DNA of 64,000 bases from Steinernema hermaphroditum (taxonomy: Eukaryota > Nematoda > Chromadorea > Rhabditida > Steinernematidae): contig CM059624.1 in NCBI GenBank assembly GCA_030435675.1, positions 10,130,769 to 10,194,768 of the forward strand, in the 5' to 3' direction. Below, piece by piece: positions 44,118 through 55,442 of this stretch (positions within the stretch are counted from its first letter, which is position 1; each line of letters starts with the position of its first letter). Under the pieces are notes generated by a model, which ran no database searches, was not told the origin of the DNA, and was given only the letters and a program-made list of their open reading frames with translations. The translations under genes were made by a program, and so were the position numbers.

Positions 44118-44287
44118 ACTAGATGATCCGTTGTGAATAATTATATTGTTATTAAAGAGTCTTAGCCAAGGTGATATTGGAAGCAACATCGCGTGGCGAC
44201 TGTAATAAAACAAATTTCTTTATTACCCTGTTAGTAGTACGAAGGACCAAATTAAGAAAAGACACGGAGGGTGCAATATGGATGAAG
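44118..44287. other. Convergent 3' ends of ASPM-like and SAMS genes
   Basis: 170-bp spacer. ATTAAA at about 44150-44155 may be the polyadenylation signal of the ASPM-like gene. Nothing else seen. Confidence 0.4.
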
Positions 44288-45855
44288 CTATCGAGGGCCC
44301 GTGTAGTCCTCAAGCTTGCCGGAGATCTGCTGTGTCTCCGCGATGCCACTGGGGGAGCCGGCGTTAAGCTTGCGAGCGATCTCGGAGCGGATGGTGAGGG
44401 TCTTCGGCTGCTCCCATGGGAAGCCCTTGTGGCCGAAGTGGCCGTTCTTGGCGGTCTGCTGGTAGATCGGTCTCTTCAAGTCGAGCTCCTTGATGAGCAC
44501 TCCGGGGCGCAGATCGAAGTTGTCGTGCACGATCTGGAGCAGCTCCGGCTCCGTGAGAGGACTGCTCCCGTAAGGGATGACCGTGATGGAGAGGGGATGG
44601 GAGATGCCGATACCGTAGGATACCTAGAACCGAAAGCGGTTACTTCGAGAGAAATCTCGGAAATGACGAACCTGGACGAGGCAGCGGCGACAGACACCGG
44701 CCTTCACGAGGGACTTGGCCACCCAGCGGGCCCCGTAGGCGCCGGAGCGGTCCACCTTGGTGGGGTCCTTGCCCGAGAAGGCGCCGCCTCCGTGGGCGCC
44801 CCAGCCGCCGTAGGTGTCGACGATGATCTTCCTGCCGGTGAGGCCGGCGTCGTTCTGGGGACCGCCGCTGATGAAGGTGCCGCAGGGGTTGAGGTACACT
44901 TTGGTCTCGGAGTCGAAGAGTTCGTCGGGAATGACGGCCTTCACCACGAAGTCCATCAGGTCGGAGCGCACCTGCTCCAGGGTCACCTCATCGCTGTGCT
45001 GCGCCGAGATGAGCACCGTGTGCACGCGCACCGGCACGGCGGCGCCACTCTCGAACTTGTACTCCACCGTCACCTGAAGATATTCTCTACTTCTGCACTA
45101 TGGGAAGAATACGGTACCTGTGATTTGGCATCAGGACGTGCCCACTTTAGAACGCCATTTCGACGGAGTTCGTTGAAAAGGGCCACGATCTTGTGTGAGT
45201 ACTGGAGGGACAGGGGCATGGCCTCCTCGGTTTCGTCGGTGGCGTATCCGAACATTAGACCTTGGTCTCCAGCCCCTACATCCTCTTCCGTTCGGTTAAG
45301 ATGCACCCCGGCAGCGATCTCTGGCGCCTGTTGGTTCAGTCTGACGATCAGTTCACATGTACGGTAGTCCAAGCCTTTGCGCTCGTCGTCGAAGCCGATT
45401 TCCTTGATCGCGTTGCGGACGAGCGTTGTGTAGTCGATGCTGGCCTTGCTCGTGATCTCTCCACAGAGGAGCACCATTCCAGAGGATGCGACGGTCTCTG
45501 TAAGGGTTACTGTATGTTGGTAGTGGCTTTCGGGAAACGTACCACATGCTACTTTGGCATTGGGGTCAACGGCCAAGTGGGCGTCGAGGACGGCGTCGGA
45601 GACGATGTCGCACATCTTGTCCGGATGGCCTTCGCTGACCGATTCGCTGGTGAACAAGAAGCTCTTCGTGTCGTGGACGACATGGCTCCCTCCGACGTGG
45701 GAGAACATCAGGCCTAAAAGGAGAGGTCAGGCTCGGATGTTTTGGACTGAGGTACTCGTTTTCGCTAAGACTGAATAGTTAACTAAGGGACTAAGGATCG
45801 TTCTAGGCTTAAGACACTAACCGCGTTCAAGGGTTTCGGGGTGACCGTTCGACAT
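44288..45855 (-). CDS. sams: S-adenosylmethionine synthetase, copy A
   Basis: Makes S-adenosylmethionine from methionine and ATP, the methyl donor; cytosolic tetramer or dimer. Exons 45822-45855, 45543-45713, 45118-45497, 44672-45073 and 44288-44623 give 440 residues. Seen: [15 protein letters not shown] (ATP/methionine site); [15 protein letters not shown]; the P-loop-like [35 protein letters not shown]; the C-terminal [15 protein letters not shown]. The intron between exons 2 and 3 is 45 nt and happens to be open. Exons 2, 4 and 5 and intron 4 are almost identical to copy B, whereas exon 3 is diverged. The C terminus ([12 protein letters not shown]) differs from copy B. Slightly longer than the usual 400 residues because of the tail and N terminus. 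Confidence 0.95.
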
Positions 45856-48424
45856 GTTCTCTTGGCCCACTCTGCAGTGAAATCTGTAAATGTTTCGTTC
45901 GTTAGCTTTCGTATCTGCACGTCTAGAAGGCCGTCGAGCCGCGGGAAGGGAAGGACCCTGAATAAGCGAATGGCGCGCGGCAGGCGATACAGTGGAGGGG
46001 CGGGGCGTCGGAGATCTACAGGCGGAGGTGCGGTCGCGGTTGGAGGTGGAGAGGTCCGCAAGGAACAAAGTCCAAATGAGGGTACAAGTAACGTTGCTCG
46101 TCCTCTGTGAGGAACAGGAATAAATGCGGACGGAAAGGGGAAATCAGCATCGCAAAGGACTCTTTGATTTTGCGTCGCTTTCGTTGGGAAGAGTGATTCT
46201 TAAATCTTGTGGATTCTAACGGATAGAGGCAGAGAAAGCCCATTTTCATCACATTTGAGATAAGCCTCATGTTGCCTGTCCCCTTCAGATCGCGCTGTCG
46301 ATGGCCTCAATTGCATCTCCGGTTTCCCACACAAAGATCGTGTCGGCGACGCCTCCGATTGACAATAGTAAACATCTGGACGGCAAGGTCCTTTGAGGCA
46401 TCGTCTTACAGCGTGCGAGGAAGTGCCTTTACAGAAGATACTGATGATATTGATTTTAAGGATGCAGAGACCAGAAAATCAGATATATCCTAGACAGCCA
46501 CAATATAAAGCAATTCTTAAGAGGTGTTGTGCTTTGTTAATACAAACGAAATCTTATCTTATCTAAACTAACGACGTACTCAAGACCCTCGATAAGATTT
46601 CAGCTGCGTTTAAAAGCGTATTATCTTGGGACATGCTTTGGATGACTTCACAGACGTCCCTACGTCTTCACACATGCTTTTAGTGTTTTCACAGATCTTT
46701 AGATTCTTTCACCTCTTGGATCCCAGATATCTTAACTTCGTCCAGCCCCGAAATTATTGTCTATAGAACTTCAAATTCTGTACACACCGTAGACCACTTG
46801 ATTTTACGGTTATCAGCCCCTTCAACGCACAAGATCGTCTGATGTAGCCTTCGAAGTGATCATCCGGTCACTCCACCAATGGGCACGCCTTCGGAAGATC
46901 GAGTGAGGGGCCCAAGCTGCGATCGCTTTTCATTGAGTTATTCAAAAGAAGACAGAGTTTTAAGGAGACAGAGCCTTCTTGTGAGCCTCTTTACGGATGT
47001 GTGTTCGACCAGCTTCTGAATTGTAATGTTTTTAGAGCACTTGACTGCACTGTGAACAAATATTTCCATTTGATTTATGCAGAAACGAAACGTTCCCGCA
47101 GGAGAGCCTAGTCTTCTTCATCTTTAGGGGTAGAACGCATTTTCTCTGTCGCCTACATCGTAGGAAATCCCTTCTTTGTCCCTCTGGAAGCTTGCTGCTT
47201 CTTCAGTCAGAATGATCCAAGCGGCAGATCACGCGCCTTGGCTGTCGATCTGTTTATCGTCTCTACCATCTGCGCTCCGTCGCCGTCGTCGTTTGGCTTT
47301 CGCCATCCAAAAGTGGCGAGGAAAGTGCATCGCATTCGCGGGCACTCGAGGAACAAAGAGGCGGACGATGGAGGGAGGGAAGATGAAACAAAGTGCTTTT
47401 GATACATTTTGGAATCGATACGGAAAAGGGAACTTCCGAGCATGGAGAAGTGCTACAGATCGAACAAATGCTCACGAACACGGAAGAGGGTCCAGAAATA
47501 ATCCATCTTTTATGTGGTTTAATCTGAATTCCAATGTGTTTTCTGAAATGTCGCCTGATCTATATCGAATCAGCACCGAAAATAACTTGAAGAAATTAGG
47601 AATTTGGAAATAGCCTTAAGGGCCAGATATAGTTGCGGAAACTGTTTGCGGGAAACTGTTTCCGGAAACAGTTTTTACAATAGCGGAAACGGTTTCCGGA
47701 AACCGCAACTATAACTGGCCCATAAGGGCTCCACAGTTTCGCTATCCTAGCGATCATCGAAAAGGAATGAAACTAATTATCACAGAAAACAGACATCGGC
47801 AAGCTTCTTGGACGTCCACGATTGAGTTGTAAGTGTTGAGCTTTTCAGCCCCCTTTGAATCCCTCCATGACATTAGTAAAGTACTTTGTAAAACGACTCA
47901 ATCCACTAGTAGAGCGGAAATCTAAGCCGAATTAATCCAGAGCCGGCCCCGGTTTTTACATTTCGTCGAGTCGGCTCCAGCAACATGAACAGGCCTTCCA
48001 GGAATCTCTGATTCTCAGGGCATAACATTGTTATCAGCTGTTGTCCGTCAGTGATAAATGGTCGCTTTCAGGTCACTGTTAAGCGGATGACCGTTTTCTA
48101 CTTATGAGAGTCTCAAAATCCACTCAAAACTTTTCCAAGTGTTTCACGAACTTTTGAGGTTTCCGATACGCGAATTCGAATCTGTTTCGAACTCCTCTCG
48201 CTTCGAGACAAGCGCAGTCGTGTCGTGATGCTTCTCCTCTGCCTGAACATCCTCGAGGCTCCGCCCCTCCGTGCCTCGTCGCCGTTCAACGCCGAGCCAG
48301 TCAGGGTTCTTACCCTTTCCCTGGGTGTGACATCCGTAGATCTCTTGTGACGCAGCAAAACCAAAAAACTGACTGACACTAAAACATTTGCAGATTTTGA
48401 GTGCAGAACTAATCAAGAAGAAGC
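45856..48424. other. Shared upstream region of the two SAMS genes
   Basis: 2.6 kb between divergent S-adenosylmethionine synthetase genes. No supported coding exon. It contains a 102-bp fold-back element at 47620-47721. It is a candidate bidirectional control region, but no specific site was identified. Confidence 0.45.
47620..47721. mobile_element. Short fold-back element (MITE-like, 102 bp)
   Basis: GGGCCAGATATAGTTGCGG at the left is mirrored at the right with one mismatch. Internally, GGAAACTGTTTCCGGAAAC-like units form a second palindrome. The left flank is TTAA and the right flank is ATAA, so the target duplication is unclear. Confidence 0.75.
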
Positions 48425-50102
48425 ATGGCAGCTCAGAATGGTCACTGTGCAACCGGAGAACACGGTTAGTACATGAGGGGCCCAGAAATTTCGAAAAAAG
48501 ACTTTTGGCCTAAAACTTCGATGAAAGACCATCGATCGCACGTAGATCTTTAAAAGGCGAAAATGAGGGCAGAAAGTGCGAAGGAATGCGCCACCTCCTA
48601 TCAGCACAAAGAGTTCTGTTTTCGTGGGAGGTGACGGAGTCCTCGAAGGGGGACCGATCGATGGCTGCGAAAACAGCGCTACAGTGGTTCGTTTAGGGCT
48701 CATTTTGACTCAGAACGGAGGGAGCCATGTTGTCCACGACACGAAGAGCTTCTTGTTCACCAGCGAATCGGTCAGCGAAGGCCATCCGGACAAGATGTGC
48801 GACATCGTCTCCGACGCCGTCCTCGACGCCCACTTGGCCGTTGACCCCAATGCCAAAGTAGCATGTGGTACGTTGTTGTCCACGAAGAATCTGAACACGG
48901 CTGAACGCTTTAGAAACGGTAACGAAGACGGGAATGATTCTCCTCTGTGGGGAAATCACGAGTAAGGCCGTCATCGACTACCAAACCCTCGTTCGAGATG
49001 TGGTTGCGAAGATTGGCTTCGACGACTCCCGGAAGGGAATGGACCACAGGGCCTGCAATGTGCTGATCGCGTTAGAGCAGCAGGCGCCGGAGATCGCCGC
49101 AGGAGTGCACGTGAACCGATCGGAAGAGGATGTAGGGGCTGGAGACCAGGGTCTCATGTTCGGATACGCCACCGACGAGACCGATGAGGCCATGCCCCTC
49201 TCTCTTATTCTGGCCCACAAGCTCGTGGCCCGTATCCATCAGCTTCGCCGTAGCGGCGACCTCAAATGGGCTCGTCCCGACTCCAAAACTCAGGTAATCT
49301 AGATTGTTCTTTGGATGCAAAGCCAACCCCTCAGGTGACGGTGGAGTACAAGTTCGAGAGTGGCGCCGCCGTGCCGGTGCGCGTGCACACGGTGCTCATC
49401 TCGGCGCAGCACAGCGATGAGGTGACCCTGGAGCAGGTGCGCTCCGACCTGATGGACTTCGTGGTGAAGGCCGTCATTCCCGACGAACTCTTCGACTCCG
49501 AGACCAAAGTGTACCTCAACCCCTGCGGCACCTTCATCAGCGGCGGTCCCCAGAACGACGCCGGCCTCACCGGCAGGAAGATCATCGTCGACACCTACGG
49601 CGGCTGGGGCGCCCACGGCGGCGGCGCCTTCTCGGGCAAGGACCCCACCAAGGTGGACCGCTCCGGCGCTTACGGGGCCCGCTGGGTGGCCAAGTCCCTC
49701 GTGAAGGCCGGTGTCTGTCGCCGCTGCCTCGTCCAGGTTCGTCATTTCCGAGATTCCTCTCGAAGTAACCGCTTTCGGTTCTAGGTATCCTATGGTATCG
49801 GCATCTCCCATCCCCTCTCCATCACGGTCATCCCCTACGGGAGCAGTCCTCTCACGGAACCGGAGCTGCTCCAGATCGTGCACGACAACTTCGATCTGCG
49901 CCCCGGAGTGCTCATCAAGGAGCTCGACTTGAAGAGACCGATCTACCAGCAGACCGCCAAGAACGGTCACTTCGGCCACAAGGGCTTCCCATGGGAGCAG
50001 CCGAAGACCCTCACCATCCGCTCCGAGATCGCTCGCAAGCTTAATGCCGGCTCCCCCAGTGGCATCGCGGAGACACAGCAGCTGGGCAACGGAAACAAGT
50101 GA
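48425..50102 (+). CDS. sams: S-adenosylmethionine synthetase, copy B
   Basis: Exons 48425-48464, 48697-48867, 48914-49293, 49335-49736 and 49785-50102 give 436 residues, with intron positions and coding exon lengths for exons 2-4 identical to copy A. Seen: [27 protein letters not shown] core (ACETVTKTG after splicing), [34 protein letters not shown]. Exon 3 is nearer the animal consensus than copy A ([22 protein letters not shown]). The C terminus is LGNGNK. AATAAA is at 50163-50168. Divergently oriented from copy A and partly homogenised with it. Confidence 0.95.
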
Positions 50103-50565
50103 AGACGCCAAGCGCCGATACATGACCGAATACTATTTTTTTTGTTGCTCCTATTTATGCAAAATAAAGAATCTTGAGCTGCAAAAGTTGTATTGGGGCA
50201 TCTATTGGTTACGCTTCTTACAGTCTAGAGCTGATGGATGACTACCGTAATCCTACGATACAACGAAACAGATCACCGAACCAAATCGTCAACTTGTACG
50301 GCTAGACAGTCTAGGTCTAAAAGCCTCTCCATAAAAAAGAACCCTCCATCACTGCAGAAATAGTTACCTTCCCATATCACACGAGGAGAGGGGCCGTGGA
50401 GTTGATCCCTGGGTGGCGACACGTCGGCAGCCTGGCGGGACGAGCGAATGACGGGCGACTGCGAACCCCGCGGCGTTATCAATGGAGCTCAACCGGTTTT
50501 TGATCGAAGGTTTTAGAAGGGCTCAGAACGCTAACAACAACATTTTATATACAACAATAAATGTC
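50103..50565. other. Convergent 3' region between SAMS copy B and mrps-12
   Basis: Nothing coding. Contains the SAMS copy B polyadenylation signal. Confidence 0.4.
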
Positions 50566-51189
50566 CTATTTCTTCGCTGACTTCGCGGGAGCACAGTCGA
50601 ATTTGCCGCGGATGATGTTCGCCTTGACGGCAATAAGATCTCGTCGTCTTCCGCCCTTCACCAGGACCTAGAAGAAGCTTGACTGCTCCGAGTTCGCAAC
50701 AGAGACAAACTAACCTGACTGTGCTCTTGGAGATTGTGGCCTTCTCCAGGAATGTAGGCGCACACTTCAGCGCCCGTGCTGAGCCTCACAATCGCGCATT
50801 TTCGGTTTCCTGAGTTAGGCTTCTTCGGGTGTCGAATTACGGCTGAAACCAAGGAAATAAGCGTGTCTGAGCTGACACAAAACGTACTTTTCAGAACGAT
50901 TCCTTTGAAATGATTGTAACCGCTGATCACACTTTTGTCTTTACTGCGGCTGCGGCGCTTAGGAGGGCCGTTTCGGTAGTGGATGAACTGAAGCAGGGAA
51001 GCTAGTCAAAGATGGCCAACTCTCGCAAACCTGGAGGAAATTTTCGCGCAGGCTTAGGGAGGACGTGTGAAGCCATGAGGAGGACTGGAGGCCGGTGGCA
51101 ACAATGGGCGTTGCCGGCACAGAAAGCGAGGCGGTGCTCCTCAGCAGCCTTGGTAGTCCTGCCGCTAATCTTGTTAAACCCGCAAACAT
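50566..51189 (-). CDS. mrps-12: Mitochondrial ribosomal protein S12
   Basis: Small-subunit protein near the decoding centre of the mitochondrial ribosome. Exons 51031-51189, 50888-50987, 50715-50842 and 50566-50667 give 162 residues. Seen: an N-terminal Ser/Arg/Leu-rich stretch without acidic residues ([21 protein letters not shown]), typical of a mitochondrial import signal. The universal S12 core follows: [65 protein letters not shown]. The ATG at 51189 is directly preceded by ATTCCAGGT, so a trans-splice acceptor is possible. An in-frame ATG at 51243 is an alternative. Length fits animal MRPS12 plus a longer presequence. Confidence 0.93.
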
Positions 51190-51696
51190 ACCTGGAATGC
51201 AATGTGTTTGCATGATTACTGTATGCGATGTGACACGATCCACAAATATAAATCAATTTAGAGAAACGTAATAAGATTCGTCACGAAAACCAGAGAAATT
51301 ATGCAAATTAAGCGGAAAAATAGAGTACGATGAATAATAAAGGGCTAAAAACATGGATGCATTCCTGAAAAACGGGCCATCCTGCATTCAGGTTACATTT
51401 CTAAGCATCCTAGATTACATAAAAAGCAGCTTTCAGCAGAAAAAACGATGAAAACAACCTTTACTACAGTTAACAAATCAAATCCGGACTGTCTCTGTAC
51501 AGTATCTTTCGGACACCGTCACAATCCAAGCGCGACAAGACCACAGTCTCTCTACGCTATTCGAAAGTCGGATTGCTCATCGATTCCGTCTACGTCTATT
51601 CGCGTTTTGCGTTTCGTCTCACTTTCGCAGACCAGACAGAACTCGTCTCGTCTCGTCTAGGCAACCATTTCACGAGATGCAAGAAGCCCGACAACA
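51190..51696. other. Divergent promoter region between mrps-12 and snx-13
   Basis: Both neighbouring genes start here, on opposite strands. No coding exon seen; tandem CGTCTCGTCTAG-like bases at about 51645-51660. Confidence 0.4.
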
Positions 51697-54600
51697 ATGA
51701 ACTCCGAGAAGACGACGACGACGTTCACGGGTTCCTGGAAGCTCTATGCTTCGCTCGGTGCCATTCTTTTCGTTGGCACCTTCGGAATCCACGGAATTGT
51801 GCTTGCATTCAGCTGCACGATATGTTTTGCGATCGGGTCAGTCATTTATTTCAAAGAACTTACCGAAGCTAATTTTGTCATACCGAAGCTAAGACTTTTG
51901 CCTTATTCCAACTATTTCTCTTTTGCGTATTTTTGGTGTATGTACTGTATCCAACTGCTTTTTCAGATTCATCGTTGTTGTGCTGAAAAGATCCCAAGAG
52001 AATGTCCGGCTAATGAAGGAAGAGTTCGCCAAAGTGGCCGAGGAACACCGCTTTCCGCATGGCATCCAGGATTTCGTATCGAATCGGGAAAGATTCACCG
52101 ACAAATCCATGTACGAGCAAACTCACTCGATGAGCAAGTCCTCGCTCGTCGATCCGATCCTGGAAGAGGTTTGACGATATCATATTCAGGTCAACTATGC
52201 CATGTATTCACTTGTAGGTGCTTGGATTAGTGATGCGTGATTTCATGGACACCTGGTACACGGAGCTCTCCGATGATCAGCTCTTCAAAGAGAGTTTGAA
52301 GCGCACCGCGCGAAGATCGATAAGCCGCTTAAGTCATGCGTAAGTAGTGTGCATTCTACTGAAGTCGAATGCTTTTCGTTAAGGATGCAGAAAGTGGACT
52401 GGGTTCCGCTTCTCACCCATGATATAATGGACGATTGTGCATCACATCTCCGCCTCTACAGAAAAGCCAAGGAACGCTGCTTATCAAGGAAAGAGGGCGA
52501 ACGGACAGAGGAAGATCTGGAGTCCGACTTCTTCGACCTGGAGTTAGAAATGGAAAAGACTTACTGTAGGGATTTGGTCTCCACGACGCCTCAGTACGAG
52601 AATGGTATGCGAGAACTAAGCAGATGGAATGGAATTTATATAATTTCAGCGTATCTTCACGACATATGTGACATCCTTCTTTACCTTCTAATGCCATCTG
52701 AGGACTTCCGCTCGCGCCCTCTCCGTTTCATTCTCCGCGAAATCATCATCCGCAAAGTGATTATGCCGCTCCTTGACCAGTTCTCCGATCCTGACTACCT
52801 CAACCACATCATTGTTTGGTTGCTGAGCAGCGTATCTTTGGGCACCGACGACTTCATCACGATGGTGGAACTTAGCAAGAGCTGCCACGAACTGGAAGCA
52901 CTACTCGAAGCGCTCCAGGAGGAGATGTGTGCCATCAGAGGACGTGATTCCGGTGGCGAAGAAGCAACGATTGGCAAGCAGCAACTGGGAAGTCTTGAAC
53001 ATCTGGAGAGCATCATCAAACGGAGAATGACCCGACTGAGCACGTGCTCTGACTACAGTAGTCCACGAGAAGGAAGTATTTTGAAGGATGACGGCTCTGG
53101 ATCACCACTTATTCAACTTCCCATCGTCGTCGTTCTGACGAATAGTCAAGCGGTCCGCTACTTCATCGAGTTTCTATCCGCAAATGGAGGCCAGAGTTAC
53201 ATTGACTGCTATTTGGCTATCGAGGTATATCTTGTCGGTCGATCATTGTCATGTTATGCGGAGAGGTTTCAGGGCTTCAAAGTGTCCGTGGAGCACCAAC
53301 TTCGAGGTCTTTCGAATGGCGAAACGATCGACTCCGAGGTGTATGAAACGATCAAGGAGGCGGCCGTTTTCATGTATCACCAGTATCTCTCACAGGAAGC
53401 AGTCACTCGAGTGTGCATAGATGACGCCATCATCAACAAGTTCCTGGCGACCATGAGGAACGATGAATCCTACGATCAGTGGTTCGAACAGATACAGAAT
53501 GAAGTAAGCGGGCTTTGGATGCTTATTTACATATTACGTTTTCTAGATAATGAACGTTCTAAACACGGACGAGCGCTTCTATCCCGCGTTCAAAAAGGAT
53601 TCCGCCTACATCGACATGCTCTCGTCCCTTGGAATCCTGGGAGAAGAATATGAGAGTGGTACCGATGAAGATAATGGGAGTCAGTCTTCGCGGAGTGTTG
53701 ACATGAGCCATTCCTCTTCGGTTGGTACTGTAGATGTCCACCCGTGACATTCTCTGATTCAGTTCAACTTCCTTCCCTCGTCCAGTTCCACCCATTCGCT
53801 CTCTGGAGAGCCGACAATGTCGATCAACGTGGAAACCTTGGGCATTGGACAACAGGGGAAGCAAACGTTCGCTCTCTACAACGTCAGAGTTACCAAGAAG
53901 AACGGAACGAATTCTTCCTCGTGGAACGTCATCAGAAGATACTCAGATTTTCACACTCTTCACGCTCTTATCGTCGCCAAGGTGATTATATCGTTTACTC
54001 TGAATTCTGTTCACTTCTTTATATTTAGTTCCCCCATCTGGCAAGCATCAGCTTCCCCGGAAAGAAGACATTCAACAATCTGGACCAAGGCTTCTTGGAG
54101 AGGCGCACACTTGCACTGAATCACTACATGACGGCCCTCGTGAATCCTAACGTTTTGAAGGCAACTCCGGAGCTCGAGTCCGTCGTGCTCGACTTCCTGA
54201 GCCAGAAACAGTACGTCGGCTCTCGCGAGGGGCTCCACAAGAAGGTGATGAATGCAATGTTCGACGGCGTGAAAGCTTTCGGCTCGGCGGTGACTGCCGT
54301 CCCCGATCTAGCGCTGAATCAGGTCTTCGACGGCGTCACGAAGGGTGTCAACGGCTTGAACAGGGCAGCCAACCAGGTGCTAATGAAGGTACCTTCGAGA
54401 TTCCCTTCCCAGATGGCAAAAGTTATTTCAGAATTCGAATAGCAATCGTTCCCTCAACGAGGACTCCGACCGCGTGGCGGCTCAGATCTCCGACCAGGCG
54501 AGTCGCCCACCCGTGACCATTGCTCTACTTCTGCTTAGGACTCGGCGGACAACATCCCCTTGCGCGTGCTGATGCTCTTTGTGGACGAAGTTTTCATGCG

Positions 54601-55069
54601 CGGAGAGACGCAGTTCTTCCGACGCCAGTTGACCGCCGTTATGAGGCAATTCGTCAACGCCACCCTCGGCTCGTCCATCAATCGGAAAATCGTCGATCTG
54701 GTCGAGTGGCTCACGTCGGAAGAACAGGTAGCGCAGTACGTCCTCGCCTTCCGCAACTCCATGTGGCCCGGAGGCCAGCTGGGGCCAGAAGTCCCAGAAC
54801 GTCCTCGAGGCATCGCGATGGTCACGCGGATCTTCGCCCGGGCCATGATGCTCAGCGCCCTCCCTGAACAGCTGAGGATGCTGATGGGCGCCACGACGAC
54901 GAACAATGGAGTTCTCACCGTCTTCGAGGCCCTCCAGAATCGGCGCCTGAATCGGCGGTTACTGTATGTCCTTCTGGAAAGGCTTCTGCTTACAGTATTT
55001 CCTGAAAACCGCTTCGACCGGATCTTGCCACAACTCCACAAGAAGAGTCCGCGCGTGATGATGAGCTGA
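51697..55069 (+). CDS. snx-13: Sorting nexin 13 (TM-PXA-RGS-PX-nexin C)
   Basis: Membrane-anchored sorting nexin at ER/endolysosomal contact sites; SNX13 proteins also act as Galpha GAPs. Eleven exons: 51697-51836, 51967-52168, 52218-52339, 52384-52604, 52650-53224, 53273-53503, 53547-53720, 53763-53981, 54029-54388, 54432-54497, 54539-55069; 946 residues, close to human SNX13. Seen: N-terminal membrane segments (SLGAILFVGTFGIHGIVLAF); PXA domain about 105-290 (WYTELSDDQ, DLELEMEKTYCRDLV); RGS domain about 390-535 (AVRYFIEFLSANGGQSYIDCYLAIE..TDERFYPAF); PX domain about 575-690 (VIRRYSDFHTLH, FPGKKTF); nexin C about 785-900 (NRKIVDLVEWLTSEEQVA). Intron 10 is GC-AG (CAG|GCGAGT). Confidence 0.93.
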
Positions 55070-55442
55070 TCGCCGCGTTTCGGATGTCCACCTCGGTGCT
55101 TCTGCAGCTGATGTACTCGCTGTTCGCATGCTACGGTTGTTTACTTCTCATTACTGGTATACAGAAGGTTTCGATCAAAATTTATTGTAAATATCTTCAA
55201 CTGTCCTGTCTTTTAATTTATTTATAAAGACTCTCCGTCCACACAACAAATACCTGTGCACATACACTATGACCCATCTCTCGACTCATCGCGATCGACG
55301 CGAAACACCCTCCATGGTTTGTTACCGTAGTGGCCACAGGCGGAGACGTGAATACATTAGATTTATCTTAATTAGGAATCTACAACGAGAGAACAAGCAG
55401 ACTTTGTACAAACAAGACTATTGTTTCGTTTCCCTCCTCGAC
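55070..55442. other. Convergent 3' region between snx-13 and the PTR gene
   Basis: No gene seen. Confidence 0.4.

Noticed and set aside
47176..47613. 145-codon frame between the SAMS genes
   Set aside because: No homology recognised, no splice sites or polyadenylation signal; ends at a fold-back element.
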